Of a stretch of DNA of 46,698 nucleotides, positions 7,873 to 18,431 are shown piece after piece. The notes under the pieces were generated by a model that was not told the DNA's origin, did no database searches, and was given only the letters and a program-made list of their open reading frames with translations. The stretch spans positions 50,401 to 97,098 of the forward strand of contig MLAK01001293.1 of assembly GCA_001839685.1 (NCBI GenBank). Direction: 5' to 3'. Position numbers and translations under genes: made by a program. This stretch comes from Tritrichomonas foetus (Eukaryota > Parabasalia > Tritrichomonadida > Tritrichomonadidae). Position 1 is the first letter of the stretch. Each line of letters starts with the position of its first letter.

Positions 7873-10017
7873 ATTTTGTTTATTATCGTATCTTTACTAT
7901 TTGACTGATATTTCTTAATTCATTTTTGTTTCTTTATTGATTTTTGTTTCTCTTTGATTAGTAAATCAGCAAAGAAAGACTTGTTCACTTGAAGATTACC
8001 ATGTAATGTTTATTAACGTTTTACTGCGTTGTCTACCAGCTTGTAAAACTATATAAATGTTGAATCAAAATATATTTAGTCATTTATTTAAAAGATAGTT
8101 TGGTCATTCATGTTCAATAAAGAGCTAAAATGAACATTTATTTATGAAGTTTAATAAATAAATTATATCCAATAACTTAAAATGGTCGATTTCGTGATTA
8201 GAATAGTCTTATTGTGCGCTTATTTATTTATTGTTTAAGACAACTCATCATTATTTTTCTTCAGAATAATTTATTGATAATTTGACACAAAGTGTAATAG
8301 TTAGTATTAGTACGAAGGTAAATTGGTACACTTTAAAAATCATCATAAATTTTTTTCCCAAAGTCCTAAGCTTTCACACTTGTTCTTTGAAAAAACATAC
8401 ATCAATTATTTTAAAATTTTATTTATTTATTAAATTTAATAATTTTCAAAACTTGAATAACCAATATGAGATCAAAACATTTGAAGACATAATGACATTT
8501 AGTTAAACTTCCTCACCTCATCAGTGCTATTTAAACAAGTAAATAGTGTAAAAAGTGTAAAAATAGTCTTATTACATCAAAGATGTTTTGAAGGAATTCA
8601 TGATGAAAGTTAACATATAATCTCAATGAATCATTTTATTATTAAGTTTCCACATATAAAAAGATAGCATTTGCTGAAAATGATCTCCTTCAACCGGTTC
8701 TTATTAGTACAATTTTTCCAACTGAATAAAAAATATGTTTTATGATATAGATTTATATGAACAACCAAAAAGTCTTAAAACTATTTAACCATATGAATAT
8801 GAAAATTATAATCAATAATTATTTAAATTCGTTCTTCTCATATATATTGACGATTTTTGGACATATATGGAAGATCTTGTTACTTTTCATTATGATGTAT
8901 CAAGCCTTACTTCAAAGTTTTAAAGATCTAGATCAAGTTGTTTCTCCAAGACATTTTCAAGTAGAGAAAAAACTATATTTTGATAAAAATTAAACTCAAA
9001 ATTCTTTATTAAATATCGACACATTTTTTAAGACTTTATATGTTTAATAATCTTTTTTGTTTTTCTTTTAATATGTTCACAGTTTTCTGATTACATTAAA
9101 ATTATTTTGATTGATAGTTTCTATTTAACAATTAATTGCAGGAATTATCAACAACAATTTTATCAAGATGTCATTCTGTGAATAAACAAAATCAAATGAA
9201 CAATCTCAATTATTTCATTGAAGAAGAGAAATAAAATGAAAAACATCATATTAAATACATTGAATGATCAGAATAGAATAAAATGCATCATTAACAGTTT
9301 GATATTGCCTATTTATTCATCATAAAACTATTAATAGAATGGTGAAAAAATTATTGCACTTTTCTCAACTCACAGTATTTCGAATTGAGGAAGTAAAATG
9401 AAAATCTTTAGCCTTTTAAATTCGATTTCATTAGAATTTTAAACCTCGTTTCCCCGTTACTATTTGTTTCGAAAATATTAGTGCTGTTGTTTTCAGTACA
9501 AAACTATGGAATGATAACAGAATACTAAATTTGCTCAAGATACTTTTTTCAATTGGATTGTCTGGTTTCCTGAAATACACAATTGTTTATGGATGAAAAT
9601 TCTAATGACAGAGATTTGATTTTCAAATAAAGTGTGAAGTTTGTATCAGAGGAATTTCATGTAATTGAAATTTACTTTCACCTTTTCTTTAAATAAGAAA
9701 TACATAATTTTTAATGATTTTTCCATTATTTCCATTATGTATTAAATACTTATTTTTATGTAGTTTGAAATCTCATTCGAATAAAATATCAGTGATTTAA
9801 GAACAATTTGATGATATTCATCACTGGTGATGTGTCATTCCAATAAAATATGGTATTGAAAAGCTTTTTCAATTTTACAACTTTTTGATATTATTCAAGA
9901 AATAGCTTGACGGTTTAAGGTAAAACTGAATGAGAAAAAAGGTGAAATAGTTCAAAAGCACTTTCTCTAAATTAAACTTTTTCAGAAGTAATTTGGTTGC
10001 TTTTTTGATAAAATATC
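7873..10017. other. 2.1 kb gene-free spacer
   Basis: Long AT-rich spacer with no recognisable gene, tRNA or repeat. Short frames at 8282-8506 and 8757-8993 encode Asn/Ile/Lys/Phe-rich peptides typical of random AT-rich sequence. Near the right end, ACTTTTTGA at 9880-9888 and ACTTTTTCA at 9976-9984 lie 130 and 34 bases before the next start codon and may belong to its promoter. Confidence 0.5.
9880..9888 (+). promoter_or_regulatory. ACTTTTTGA motif upstream of the Mon2-like gene
   Basis: Exact copy of the recurrent spacer motif, 130 bases before the ATG at 10018. A one-base variant (ACTTTTTCA, 9976-9984) follows closer to the start. The promoter role is inferred from recurrence. Confidence 0.35.
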
Positions 10018-13000
10018 ATGCAAAATGATCTCTCCATGAATCAGCTAAAAGATAAACTTTCCAAGTTTACAAGCTTCGATTATCCAGAAAACATACGATC
10101 TCTTGCCAATGACGCTGTTTCTTTTCTCAACCGACCCGACGCACCTCTTCCAATACCCGATTCCGAATCTCCTGTTGTTCGAATGCTAACTACGATATTT
10201 ATGAATCATAAACTTTCAAAGTCATCGCCCGACTTAGTTTCGACTGTTTTTTGTTGCATATCGTTCGACATATTTTCCGGAAATGCGCTAGAAACTCTTC
10301 TCAAAACGCTCACAAAGGCAGCATACGAACTTGATTGCGAGGCAGCAGTTTCGATTCTTCAGAAGGCACCTAGTCAAATTATCGATAATTTTCCTCATCT
10401 CACAATAATTCGAGTAATTTTGTCATTTGTTTTAACAATGATGTCACATTCAAATGATGTGATTTCTTCATCAGCATTTGCTACATTTCCTCAAATTATT
10501 GAACAATTAATTAATTCAATTACTTCATTCAAAGGTGATGATTCAAATTATTTAAACTTTTTGAAAGGTTCAAAATTTAGTCAAATCTCAGAAAGTTTTG
10601 AAAATCGCATCAATTTTATTCTCTATTTATTTTTTAATGATTTAACATCTATTGCTTTAAAACAACCACTTCAATGGTTAAATGTTGATCATCAACCAAC
10701 AAACATTATTTATGATGTTCTTGAGTTAATTATTAATACTTATCATGATTTAATTGTATCAGAACCACAAATAAGTTGTATATTTGAAGGCGCAATAATT
10801 CAATCCATGTCAGATATAAATGCTCTTCAATTTATTATTTGTTTTGTTGAGTCGTTTTTGAATACCCATTTTTCACTTTGTACTTCATTATTTGACGAAT
10901 TTTTATCACAAATCAACTCACGCGGAGAAAAGAGTCTTGCCGCTCTTTACTTTTTTAGAAGTATTGCGACACGCCAAAAAGACTTCGCAGCAAGATTTTT
11001 TATCAAATGCGAATCAGACATGTCTCATTTTTCTGATCTCTTTAAACAAATTCAGAAATACACCGAAAATTTAGAAGCTAGCGATCATTTAACATATTCA
11101 TTGAATGTAATTCGTTGGAATCGAGCAAAAAGCGACAAATTTAAATCAAAATTTATCAAAAATGCTCCTTTTGAAATAGTTCTTGGAATAATCGAATCAT
11201 TTTGTTCAATATCTTCAAAAGATTCATCAGAAAATGAAACGAATGACTCAATAAATAATTCTTTGAAAAATATCGGGAAATTTATTTCTCAGAATTTTTA
11301 CAATATATTGAAAATAAATTTAATGGCCATGAAATTTGCGACTTTAGAAACCTTCAATTTACCTTGTAAATTACTTTTTGACTGTTTAAGATTAATGAAA
11401 TTAACCAATCAAAATGAATTCAATGATTATTTCGAAGTTGTCTGCAATCTCAAATTTGGTGAAAGCATTAGTCAAGATTTACATAGAAACTTCCAGATTG
11501 GTGATAAAATTGGTCTTTATTCACAATTCCTTGCGAAAATTGCGGAAATTGATCCAAATATTTGCTCAGGAAAATGGAAAACAATTCTTACAAGTTTGTT
11601 TTCATCAGGAACTAATCTTGAGCTTGATTTTTCTCAATCTTTTGAAGATAAAGAAGTTAAGAGTATCACTGAGAGTTCTATTGAAATAAAACCACTTCCA
11701 TTTCTCTTTTTAGCTAATTTAACGAATGCCAATTCTACTCGATTTGATTTGATTTGGTCTGTTTTGGAGCCTTTCTTTAAAAACAATTTGGAAACCATTG
11801 AAGCCATGGATTCCAATATTCTTTCACTTTTAATTGAGATGATTGGACGTTGTATGTTTGAATCAAGTGAAGTTTGTTTAATGGAAATGGCTTATTACTA
11901 TGTAAAGCATGAATATATTGATTCTGAATCAACCGAAAGAATATTAAATCAAATTCGAAATGTTCTCGCTGAAAACACTAATGCTGTGAAAAACAGCTGG
12001 GTGAACTTATTTAAAGTCTTATTACCTTCCAACTTTGACACAGATAGTGAAATTTTGCATCTTGCTTTTAATGTTTTAACAATGATTTGTAATGATCATA
12101 TACAAAATGTTCCACAAGATGCTCTTGAAAAGTTTATTGATTTAATTATTGCGTACAGTGATTGTACAGTTGATATTAATCTTTCTTTATCTTCTTTTGA
12201 TTTAATGTGGAATGTTGTTCGAGTAATGGGCGAAAATACTCAAAAATGGAAGCATTTAATGAGTGAATTATTAAGATTAATTCATGATACTCGAAATGAT
12301 ATTTCTTCATGTGCAATTAGAACTTTCTTTAGCTTGATGAGTTCTAATTTCGAGCAGATACCCAATGAAGTCATCGAATATTTCATTGCGAGTGGATTCA
12401 ATGAAATATTAGATGGATTTGATATAGCGGATCTTAAAACAGCGCCTAATTTTGAACTAGCTCTACAAGAATTGGCCCATTATTCATCTTCTTTTTGGAC
12501 ATCTTTTGACAAAAATAAAGCTTTTCATGATCAATTCCTTCCGCAAGCCATTGAGAAAGCCACCAACTTTTGTGTAACTTGTAAAAACTTCGAAATTGTG
12601 ACTAATTCTTTCCAATTCTTTGAAACTTTCTTTGAATGTGAATACTTGGATGCAGAAACAGCTGAATTACTTCGTAAAGCAATTGAAAAAATGGCAGATT
12701 GCTATCTTTTGATTACAGACATGAATAATATGGTCTTCAGTTGCTATGGAAGACTTGTAAATCGAATTCTATTAACATTGAAAACCCGAAATACTTTAAC
12801 AACACTGCCTTTATGGTTTCCTCTTATAAATAGATGTGCAACAACACTCCGCTCTGAAGGATATGTTCACATAACTCCACAAAGAATGCTAGACATTATC
12901 CCTTCACTTTTCCCAATCGGAAATACTCAAAACCAACAAACAGAAAATCCTCAAAGTACAACTGACACTATCGATACTAAAACTATGAATAACACTGATT

Positions 13001-13782
13001 GTAAGAATGTGAATGCTGATGTCGTTGCCAATGTTGAAGACGAAGAAAGTGAGAATCAATATTATGAAACATCAATTAAAACCTTTGAGTTTTTAAGGGA
13101 CATAGCCAATTCCGAATTGGCGAATGACTGTATTCCAATGAGTGAACTTCTTTTCGATATTTTGGTGAGAATATTTAATACTGATTTGAAAATTGATGTT
13201 CGTCTGAAACTTATTTCAATTTGTAAAGATCTAGTATTGAAAGACAAATCTGAAAACTTATCAAAACTGATAATTAATGCTGAAATCAATCCAACAAATG
13301 AGTTGGCGGATGATATTTTCACTTGCTACTTGAACATAAGCAACAAATGGTCACAGTTGCAAGCTACTGCTAAAGCCAAACTTGTTTCAGTTCTTTACAA
13401 AGCACCAAAAGAATCACAAATCGAATTTGTAAAGCAGAATCAAACTAACATTACAATAATTAAACTGATTTGGACAACTTATTTTGATCCAAATTCAGAA
13501 ACATTCAATGAAGAAGTTTTAAGTAACTCTTTTGATATTGTAGTTGATGCTATTGCCGAACTTTTGAGTGATGCACGACATCAAATTCAAGTACTCGCAT
13601 TTTTGAAGAATGCCAAATCGCCCAAAAAGAGTTTTGGAAACTCTGAGGAAACAACTAAATCGCATTTGCTTCGTCTTGTAAATCCCCTCACTTTGTTGAT
13701 TACGAGCAGAAAAGATGAAGTTCGAAGTGCTGTCCAAAAAATATTCGAAATTATTTCTAGGATCATAGCAACTATGAAATGA
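10018..13782 (+). CDS. Large HEAT/ARM-repeat protein, Mon2/BIG-like (no Sec7 domain)
   Basis: 1254 aa, helical throughout, with no membrane segment. Two stretches recall the Mon2 and BIG/GBF family of Golgi and endosome scaffolds. The first is SNDVISSSAFATFPQIIEQL at about 153-175, like the DCB-domain phrase of this family. The second is LLRLIHDTRNDISSCAIRTF at about 760-780, like the C-terminal Mon2 phrase on the pattern RPEVRxSAIRTLF. No Sec7 catalytic region is present, which favours Mon2 over an Arf exchange factor. An Asp/Asn/Thr-rich linker lies at about 970-1015. It is shorter than animal and yeast Mon2 (about 1,600 aa). If correct, it acts in endosome-to-Golgi traffic. An unrelated HEAT-repeat protein is the alternative. 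Coding is certain, the family only moderately so. Confidence 0.6.
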   Translation: MQNDLSMNQLKDKLSKFTSFDYPENIRSLANDAVSFLNRPDAPLPIPDSESPVVRMLTTIFMNHKLSKSSPDLVSTVFCCISFDIFSGNALETLLKTLTKAAYELDCEAAVSILQKAPSQIIDNFPHLTIIRVILSFVLTMMSHSNDVISSSAFATFPQIIEQLINSITSFKGDDSNYLNFLKGSKFSQISESFENRINFILYLFFNDLTSIALKQPLQWLNVDHQPTNIIYDVLELIINTYHDLIVSEPQISCIFEGAIIQSMSDINALQFIICFVESFLNTHFSLCTSLFDEFLSQINSRGEKSLAALYFFRSIATRQKDFAARFFIKCESDMSHFSDLFKQIQKYTENLEASDHLTYSLNVIRWNRAKSDKFKSKFIKNAPFEIVLGIIESFCSISSKDSSENETNDSINNSLKNIGKFISQNFYNILKINLMAMKFATLETFNLPCKLLFDCLRLMKLTNQNEFNDYFEVVCNLKFGESISQDLHRNFQIGDKIGLYSQFLAKIAEIDPNICSGKWKTILTSLFSSGTNLELDFSQSFEDKEVKSITESSIEIKPLPFLFLANLTNANSTRFDLIWSVLEPFFKNNLETIEAMDSNILSLLIEMIGRCMFESSEVCLMEMAYYYVKHEYIDSESTERILNQIRNVLAENTNAVKNSWVNLFKVLLPSNFDTDSEILHLAFNVLTMICNDHIQNVPQDALEKFIDLIIAYSDCTVDINLSLSSFDLMWNVVRVMGENTQKWKHLMSELLRLIHDTRNDISSCAIRTFFSLMSSNFEQIPNEVIEYFIASGFNEILDGFDIADLKTAPNFELALQELAHYSSSFWTSFDKNKAFHDQFLPQAIEKATNFCVTCKNFEIVTNSFQFFETFFECEYLDAETAELLRKAIEKMADCYLLITDMNNMVFSCYGRLVNRILLTLKTRNTLTTLPLWFPLINRCATTLRSEGYVHITPQRMLDIIPSLFPIGNTQNQQTENPQSTTDTIDTKTMNNTDCKNVNADVVANVEDEESENQYYETSIKTFEFLRDIANSELANDCIPMSELLFDILVRIFNTDLKIDVRLKLISICKDLVLKDKSENLSKLIINAEINPTNELADDIFTCYLNISNKWSQLQATAKAKLVSVLYKAPKESQIEFVKQNQTNITIIKLIWTTYFDPNSETFNEEVLSNSFDIVVDAIAELLSDARHQIQVLAFLKNAKSPKKSFGNSEETTKSHLLRLVNPLTLLITSRKDEVRSAVQKIFEIISRIIATMK

Positions 13783-14042
13783 ATGAAATCATCTTTTGGA
13801 TATAGAATATTCTATCAGTTAACTACGTAAGTAAATATATGTATGGACTTGCTTTTTTAATTTCTCTTTCATGGTTTTTGATTTTTAATTTCTCTTTCAA
13901 TGATGAAAGGATAAATTTCTCTATGATATAATATTTAACTAATAATAAAATAAAACAAATAATCAGGAAAATCTTTATTTTATTATATTTTATTTTTTTT
14001 TACATGACATTCTAATATAATTTTTCTGTAATGATATAAATT

Positions 14043-17000
14043 CTAGAAATTCGCAACATATCTGTTTGATGCTCTCAACCTTCCAGACACAGTGCTAGTT
14101 GGTGGGGGTGCTGCAGTGGAACATGGCACTGGCGGAGGAACTCCACCAATTCCAGGAGGAGGCGGCGGAACTGATCCATTAATTGCAGTGGTGCTTGGTG
14201 GAGGTTGATTTGAAGCAGAAGGAGCGAGACCTTTTGGTGGCGGTGGTGGCAAATTCTGTTTTTGATCATCATCATTTTCGTGCCCCTTCATTACGTAGCG
14301 ATGACCATTCCAAACCATCTCTCCTTCGTCGTGCTGGCTCAAATCTACAACTTGTGTACGACTAAATGGATTCAATTTCGATATAAATCCAGAAATCCAG
14401 CCTTTCTTTTGTTGTTCACCTTTCTGAATCTGTTGTGGCTGACTTTGTTGTGGTTGTTTATTTTGTTTTTGTTGATTTTGTGGTTTGAGTGTTTGCTTTG
14501 GTGGGTTTTGTGGTGGGTTTGATTGAATTTCGAGGTTTTGGTGATTTGATTCGAATGAATCATCTTGAAAATCATTATTATCAAATGAAGGTGGTTGTAA
14601 AGGAGTAAATGCCGGACCTTTTGTTTGCATTAGTGGAACATCTTGCTGTTGTTTATTCGCTAAAGTTTGATTTTGAGTTGTAGGTTTCATTGGAATGAAA
14701 ACAGGTGCATTTTGTTGTTTTTCTTCATTTTGTTTTGGTTTTTCTTCTTCTGGTTGGATTTTAACTATTTTTATTTCACTGTCTTCTTTAATTTGTTTTG
14801 AGAGAGTTTCGATGTCATTTAGAAGCTTTTCAGCGAATACCGAGTTGTTATTCAATTGCGAAATTGCTTCAGTTGTGAATCCAAGATCGGTCAAAAGTGA
14901 TGCATAGTGTGTATTGAAGATTGTTTCTTCTTTTGGTGAATTGAAAACTTTATTCAAAATTTCATGAATTTGAATTTCTGTTATTGATTTTCTTTCAATG
15001 AAAATTGAAGAAAGTTCACTTTTCGTTGTTGCACTCAAAATTCTACACGCGACAGAAACAGCTTTCAAAGTAATGCTTTGATTTGTAATTTTTTCAAGTG
15101 ACTCTGCAAATTTGAGCAAATTTTGTTTTTGTGTGTGTGAAAAGAAAGAAAGTAAACTAAATAAATCTTTTTGCCATGTTTCTTCAGTTGGTAAAATTTC
15201 TGATGTAGAAGCAATGGAATGCAAAGTTTTGGAAAGTTTTGAGGATTCTGGAAGAGTTTTTTGAATAAATAAAGAAGTTGTTCGTTTTTGTTCTTCAATT
15301 GAAACAAAATTAGATAAAATTAAAGCAAAAGTCCACATTTCATTCTTAATTGCATATTCCAAAGCTTTTTCTTCATCTTTACTTTCTATTAAATTCATTA
15401 ATTCATTCAAATTTTCTTGTCCAATTTGTATCGCATTAAAGGTATTTTCACTATTCTCGCTTTCATTGTTTTCATTTGCATCATTTTGGTTTTCTTTTCC
15501 ATTGTTTTCTTCATCTTTGGTATTTACTGGTTGTGAGAGTAGATTTAAAAGGTTTTGTTCAGGAGTACCATCAATACGTAAATTCTTTCTGAATGTTGTT
15601 GGATCAATTGGTCCTTTATGGGATAGTGAAACTGAAGCAGAAGCCCATAAAACTTTCAGTCCTTGATCAGTTTCATTCTCAATCATTGAAGATATAAAAT
15701 CTTTATTGCATTCAAATTTGTTAGCATTCTTTATTTGTGAGTCATTCACTCGATTAAATAATGAATCTAGATATGACTCATTGTCTTTGACTTTCAAGAA
15801 AAGGCCACCAAAGCCAAGTGCTGTAACTGGTTTTAATTCTTTAATGAATGGTTCATTTTCTTGGTTTTCAGTTGAATCAGTTTTTGTTGGAGTAAAGACA
15901 CTTGGCCCATTTGAGGAAGAATCAGATTTTTGTGTTGGGTAGAAAGTAGGACCTCTTGAGTTTTCATCTTTCTTTTCAATTTTTGTTTCTTGATTCTTTG
16001 TTTCGGATTTTTGGGTGAAATGTGGTGCTTTTATTTCAGGAACAGCAGGAGGCATTTGGAACTGTGGTGGTGGTTGGAAAGCAGGTGGCTTTTGGAATTT
16101 GGGTGCACTGTTATTTTGTGATGTATCTAAAGGAATATTTGCTGTAACATTAATATCAGGAACTGTTTTTGATTCAGGTTTTGGATCTTCATTAGATTCT
16201 ACAGGAATATGAGTAACACCAGGAATATATGGGGCAGTTGTGTCTTTAATGGAATTTCTCATCTGTTCGTTATTTTCAGGTTCTTTAGTATGTGAAATTC
16301 CAGGAATGTAAGGATTGGTATTTTGACCAGGGATATATGGCTTAGGTCCATTTTGCAATTCATTAGATGATTTGCTTTCTTGTTTGTTTTCATTATCTTT
16401 GTTAATCATTCCTGGAACGTAAGCAGGCGGCTTTGCAATTTGGACGTTTGGTATTGGTGGTGGTGCATGGAACTGAACACTTCCACTTTTTCCCATTGGT
16501 GGAGGCATTTGGAAATGTGGTGCATCTGCTTTTTTCTCACTCAGTTTAGACTGTTGTACATTTTGTTGTTGTACATTTGGTTGCTGACCAAGACCTGGAA
16601 TATATGGTGTTGCATTGGGCATGTTTGGTGGAGGTGTGTATTTCTTTTGTGGTTGTTCTTGTTGTGGATTTGGGTGCATTGGATTTGCAGGGGGAATGAC
16701 AACAGTTGGCTTTTGTGGTGGTGGCGTGAACCTGTTTTGATGAGGTTGAACGTTTGGTTGTTGAGCAGTTGGATTAGCTTGTACTTGGATCTGCTGCTGT
16801 GGCATTCCCGGAATGTTTGGTGCGATGATGACTGGCCTGTTTCCACCTCCTGGACGTTGTCCAGATTGGACAGTCGTTGCTGGAGGTGGAGCGTTTCTTG
16901 GCGGTGATACAGGTGTTCCTCCACGTGGCGAAGCTGGCTTTCTATATCCTGGACTGTTTCGACCGGTATCTTCTTGCGCGCCTTGTGGAATGAAAACAGC

Positions 17001-18431
17001 GCGCTTCTGGGGCTGCTTCTCAGAAGAGACATTGTTACCAGGTTGGAGTGGTGTGTAAATAGAAGACTGATTCGCTGGCTGTTGTGATTGACTCACTATT
17101 GCGGAAGGAGGAGGAGTAACAACGTTCGAACTCGAAGCAGCTGGTGGTGGTGGTGTATATTGTTGGTGCTGAAGCTGCACAACAAGTTGTTGTGATGGCA
17201 ATTGTTGTGATGGCAATTGTTGTGATGGCAATTGCTGTGATGGTAATTGTTGTGATGGTAATTGTTGTGATGGTAATTGTTGTGATGGTAATTGTTGTGA
17301 TGGTAATTGTTGGTATTGATTATACGGTGGTGTCTGTGGATAAGGCTGTTGATACTGGTTAGGTGGTGCATATGGGTTATATGGAGGTGGCTGTCCATAT
17401 GGTGGATATTGTTGTGGCTGATGCTGTGGTTGTGGAGGAGCATATTGTCCTGGATAAGGCTGTGCTTGGTGTTGTTGTGAGTAGTATTGATTCTGATCCC
17501 CCTGTGATGAAGGCGGTGAAAAATATTGTTGTTGCATTTGCGGTGGGTAGTATTGCCCATACTGTCCATAGGGCGCTCCTTGGAATTGCTGATAATTCAT
17601 CGGAGGTTGCTGCTGTTGCTGCATTGGGTGTTCATGGTACTGCTGTTCCTGATTTTGCACATACTGGATATCAGCATAGCCAGGCGCAGCTTGTTGGAAT
17701 TGCTGCTGGGTGTCTGGAGCTGAAGGTGGCATTTGAAATTCTTGTTGCTGAATATTAGAATCATGAGCAGGATTTAACTCTTGTGTATATCCATAGTTTT
17801 GAACATCCTGCTGATATTGCGAATCTGCATATGCTTGTGCTGATGACGCATCTGCGGCATTTTGAGCATCATGCATATTGCCATGATGAACATCATTTGA
17901 CTGAACGACGCCACGAAGAAATGGTGAATAATTTGAATTTTCATAATTTGGCTGTTCTGGAATAGTCGCTGAAATTTCTTGAGGAGTGCTAAAAAGTGAT
18001 GACGCATTATCGTTGTGATACTCAAGTTCGCCATTTTGAGGGGAATAATTTTGTGATAATTGGCTCTCTGGAATTGCGGAATTTTGACTCTCGTTTACTA
18101 CAACATCGAACATATTTTCTGTGGAGGAACCACCAAAAAGATCGGCTGCCGCGTTGTCGTTTGAATTCGGATTGGATGAAAGGAAATCCGCTGGTTGTAA
18201 ATTTTCACTGGCCTCGTTTGGTAGATTTTCATAATTACTGATGTCGTCCTGCTGCCCTGAAAACAAGTTTGAAGCATCATCGTTTGAAACGGTGGTTTCA
18301 TTTTCAGGATAGTTGGAAATAAACGAGGAATTGTCAGCGTCGATTTGGCCGTTTGGAATATTTGATACTGGTGATTGTTCATTATTTAAATCGTTTGGAG
18401 GAGAACTAAAATTTTCATTAGACATTTCCAT
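14043..18431 (-). CDS. Sec16-like COPII scaffold protein
   Basis: 1462 aa. Residues 1 to about 860 are disordered and rich in Gln, Pro, Asn and Tyr. They hold eight QQLPS repeats (376-415) and six short motifs of the form (A/T/K/N)P(Y/N)IPG or AYVPG spread over about 535-740. A folded, helical central region follows from GFGGLFLKV (about 872). It includes NLIESKDEEKALEYAIKNEM and WTFALILSNF (about 1005-1035), resembling the ACE1-type central conserved domain of Sec16. A helical tail runs to about 1200. The C-terminal GWISGFISKLNPF followed by GEMVWNGHRYV resembles the family's C-terminal conserved patch. Poly-proline runs lie near the end. Sec16 organises ER exit sites by binding Sec13/31 and Sec23. 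Sec31 is a less likely alternative because no WD repeats are seen. Confidence 0.65.
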   Translation of the reverse strand: MEMSNENFSSPPNDLNNEQSPVSNIPNGQIDADNSSFISNYPENETTVSNDDASNLFSGQQDDISNYENLPNEASENLQPADFLSSNPNSNDNAAADLFGGSSTENMFDVVVNESQNSAIPESQLSQNYSPQNGELEYHNDNASSLFSTPQEISATIPEQPNYENSNYSPFLRGVVQSNDVHHGNMHDAQNAADASSAQAYADSQYQQDVQNYGYTQELNPAHDSNIQQQEFQMPPSAPDTQQQFQQAAPGYADIQYVQNQEQQYHEHPMQQQQQPPMNYQQFQGAPYGQYGQYYPPQMQQQYFSPPSSQGDQNQYYSQQHQAQPYPGQYAPPQPQHQPQQYPPYGQPPPYNPYAPPNQYQQPYPQTPPYNQYQQLPSQQLPSQQLPSQQLPSQQLPSQQLPSQQLPSQQLPSQQLVVQLQHQQYTPPPPAASSSNVVTPPPSAIVSQSQQPANQSSIYTPLQPGNNVSSEKQPQKRAVFIPQGAQEDTGRNSPGYRKPASPRGGTPVSPPRNAPPPATTVQSGQRPGGGNRPVIIAPNIPGMPQQQIQVQANPTAQQPNVQPHQNRFTPPPQKPTVVIPPANPMHPNPQQEQPQKKYTPPPNMPNATPYIPGLGQQPNVQQQNVQQSKLSEKKADAPHFQMPPPMGKSGSVQFHAPPPIPNVQIAKPPAYVPGMINKDNENKQESKSSNELQNGPKPYIPGQNTNPYIPGISHTKEPENNEQMRNSIKDTTAPYIPGVTHIPVESNEDPKPESKTVPDINVTANIPLDTSQNNSAPKFQKPPAFQPPPQFQMPPAVPEIKAPHFTQKSETKNQETKIEKKDENSRGPTFYPTQKSDSSSNGPSVFTPTKTDSTENQENEPFIKELKPVTALGFGGLFLKVKDNESYLDSLFNRVNDSQIKNANKFECNKDFISSMIENETDQGLKVLWASASVSLSHKGPIDPTTFRKNLRIDGTPEQNLLNLLSQPVNTKDEENNGKENQNDANENNESENSENTFNAIQIGQENLNELMNLIESKDEEKALEYAIKNEMWTFALILSNFVSIEEQKRTTSLFIQKTLPESSKLSKTLHSIASTSEILPTEETWQKDLFSLLSFFSHTQKQNLLKFAESLEKITNQSITLKAVSVACRILSATTKSELSSIFIERKSITEIQIHEILNKVFNSPKEETIFNTHYASLLTDLGFTTEAISQLNNNSVFAEKLLNDIETLSKQIKEDSEIKIVKIQPEEEKPKQNEEKQQNAPVFIPMKPTTQNQTLANKQQQDVPLMQTKGPAFTPLQPPSFDNNDFQDDSFESNHQNLEIQSNPPQNPPKQTLKPQNQQKQNKQPQQSQPQQIQKGEQQKKGWISGFISKLNPFSRTQVVDLSQHDEGEMVWNGHRYVMKGHENDDDQKQNLPPPPPKGLAPSASNQPPPSTTAINGSVPPPPPGIGGVPPPVPCSTAAPPPTSTVSGRLRASNRYVANF
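17187..17306 (-). repeat. 15-bp tandem repeat, eight units, in the Sec16-like gene
   Basis: Eight consecutive 15-base units (TTGTTGTGATGGCAA on the plus strand) encode QQLPS on the minus strand. Units 1-3 have GGCAA, units 4-8 have GGTAA, and unit 4 also has TTGC for TTGT. That pattern suggests stepwise expansion from two founder types. It keeps the reading frame and adds only disordered sequence. Confidence 0.95.

Noticed and set aside
8757..8993. 78-codon plus-strand frame in the 2.1 kb spacer, partly hydrophobic
   Set aside because: Composition is that of random AT-rich sequence (Asn, Ile, Phe, Lys), with no motif, no neighbouring promoter-like copy and no homology argument.
16541..17758. 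Open frames on both strands within the Sec16-like gene
   Set aside because: They are by-products of CAA/CAG- and CCA-rich codons; their His/Asn- or Val-rich translations have no gene-like character.
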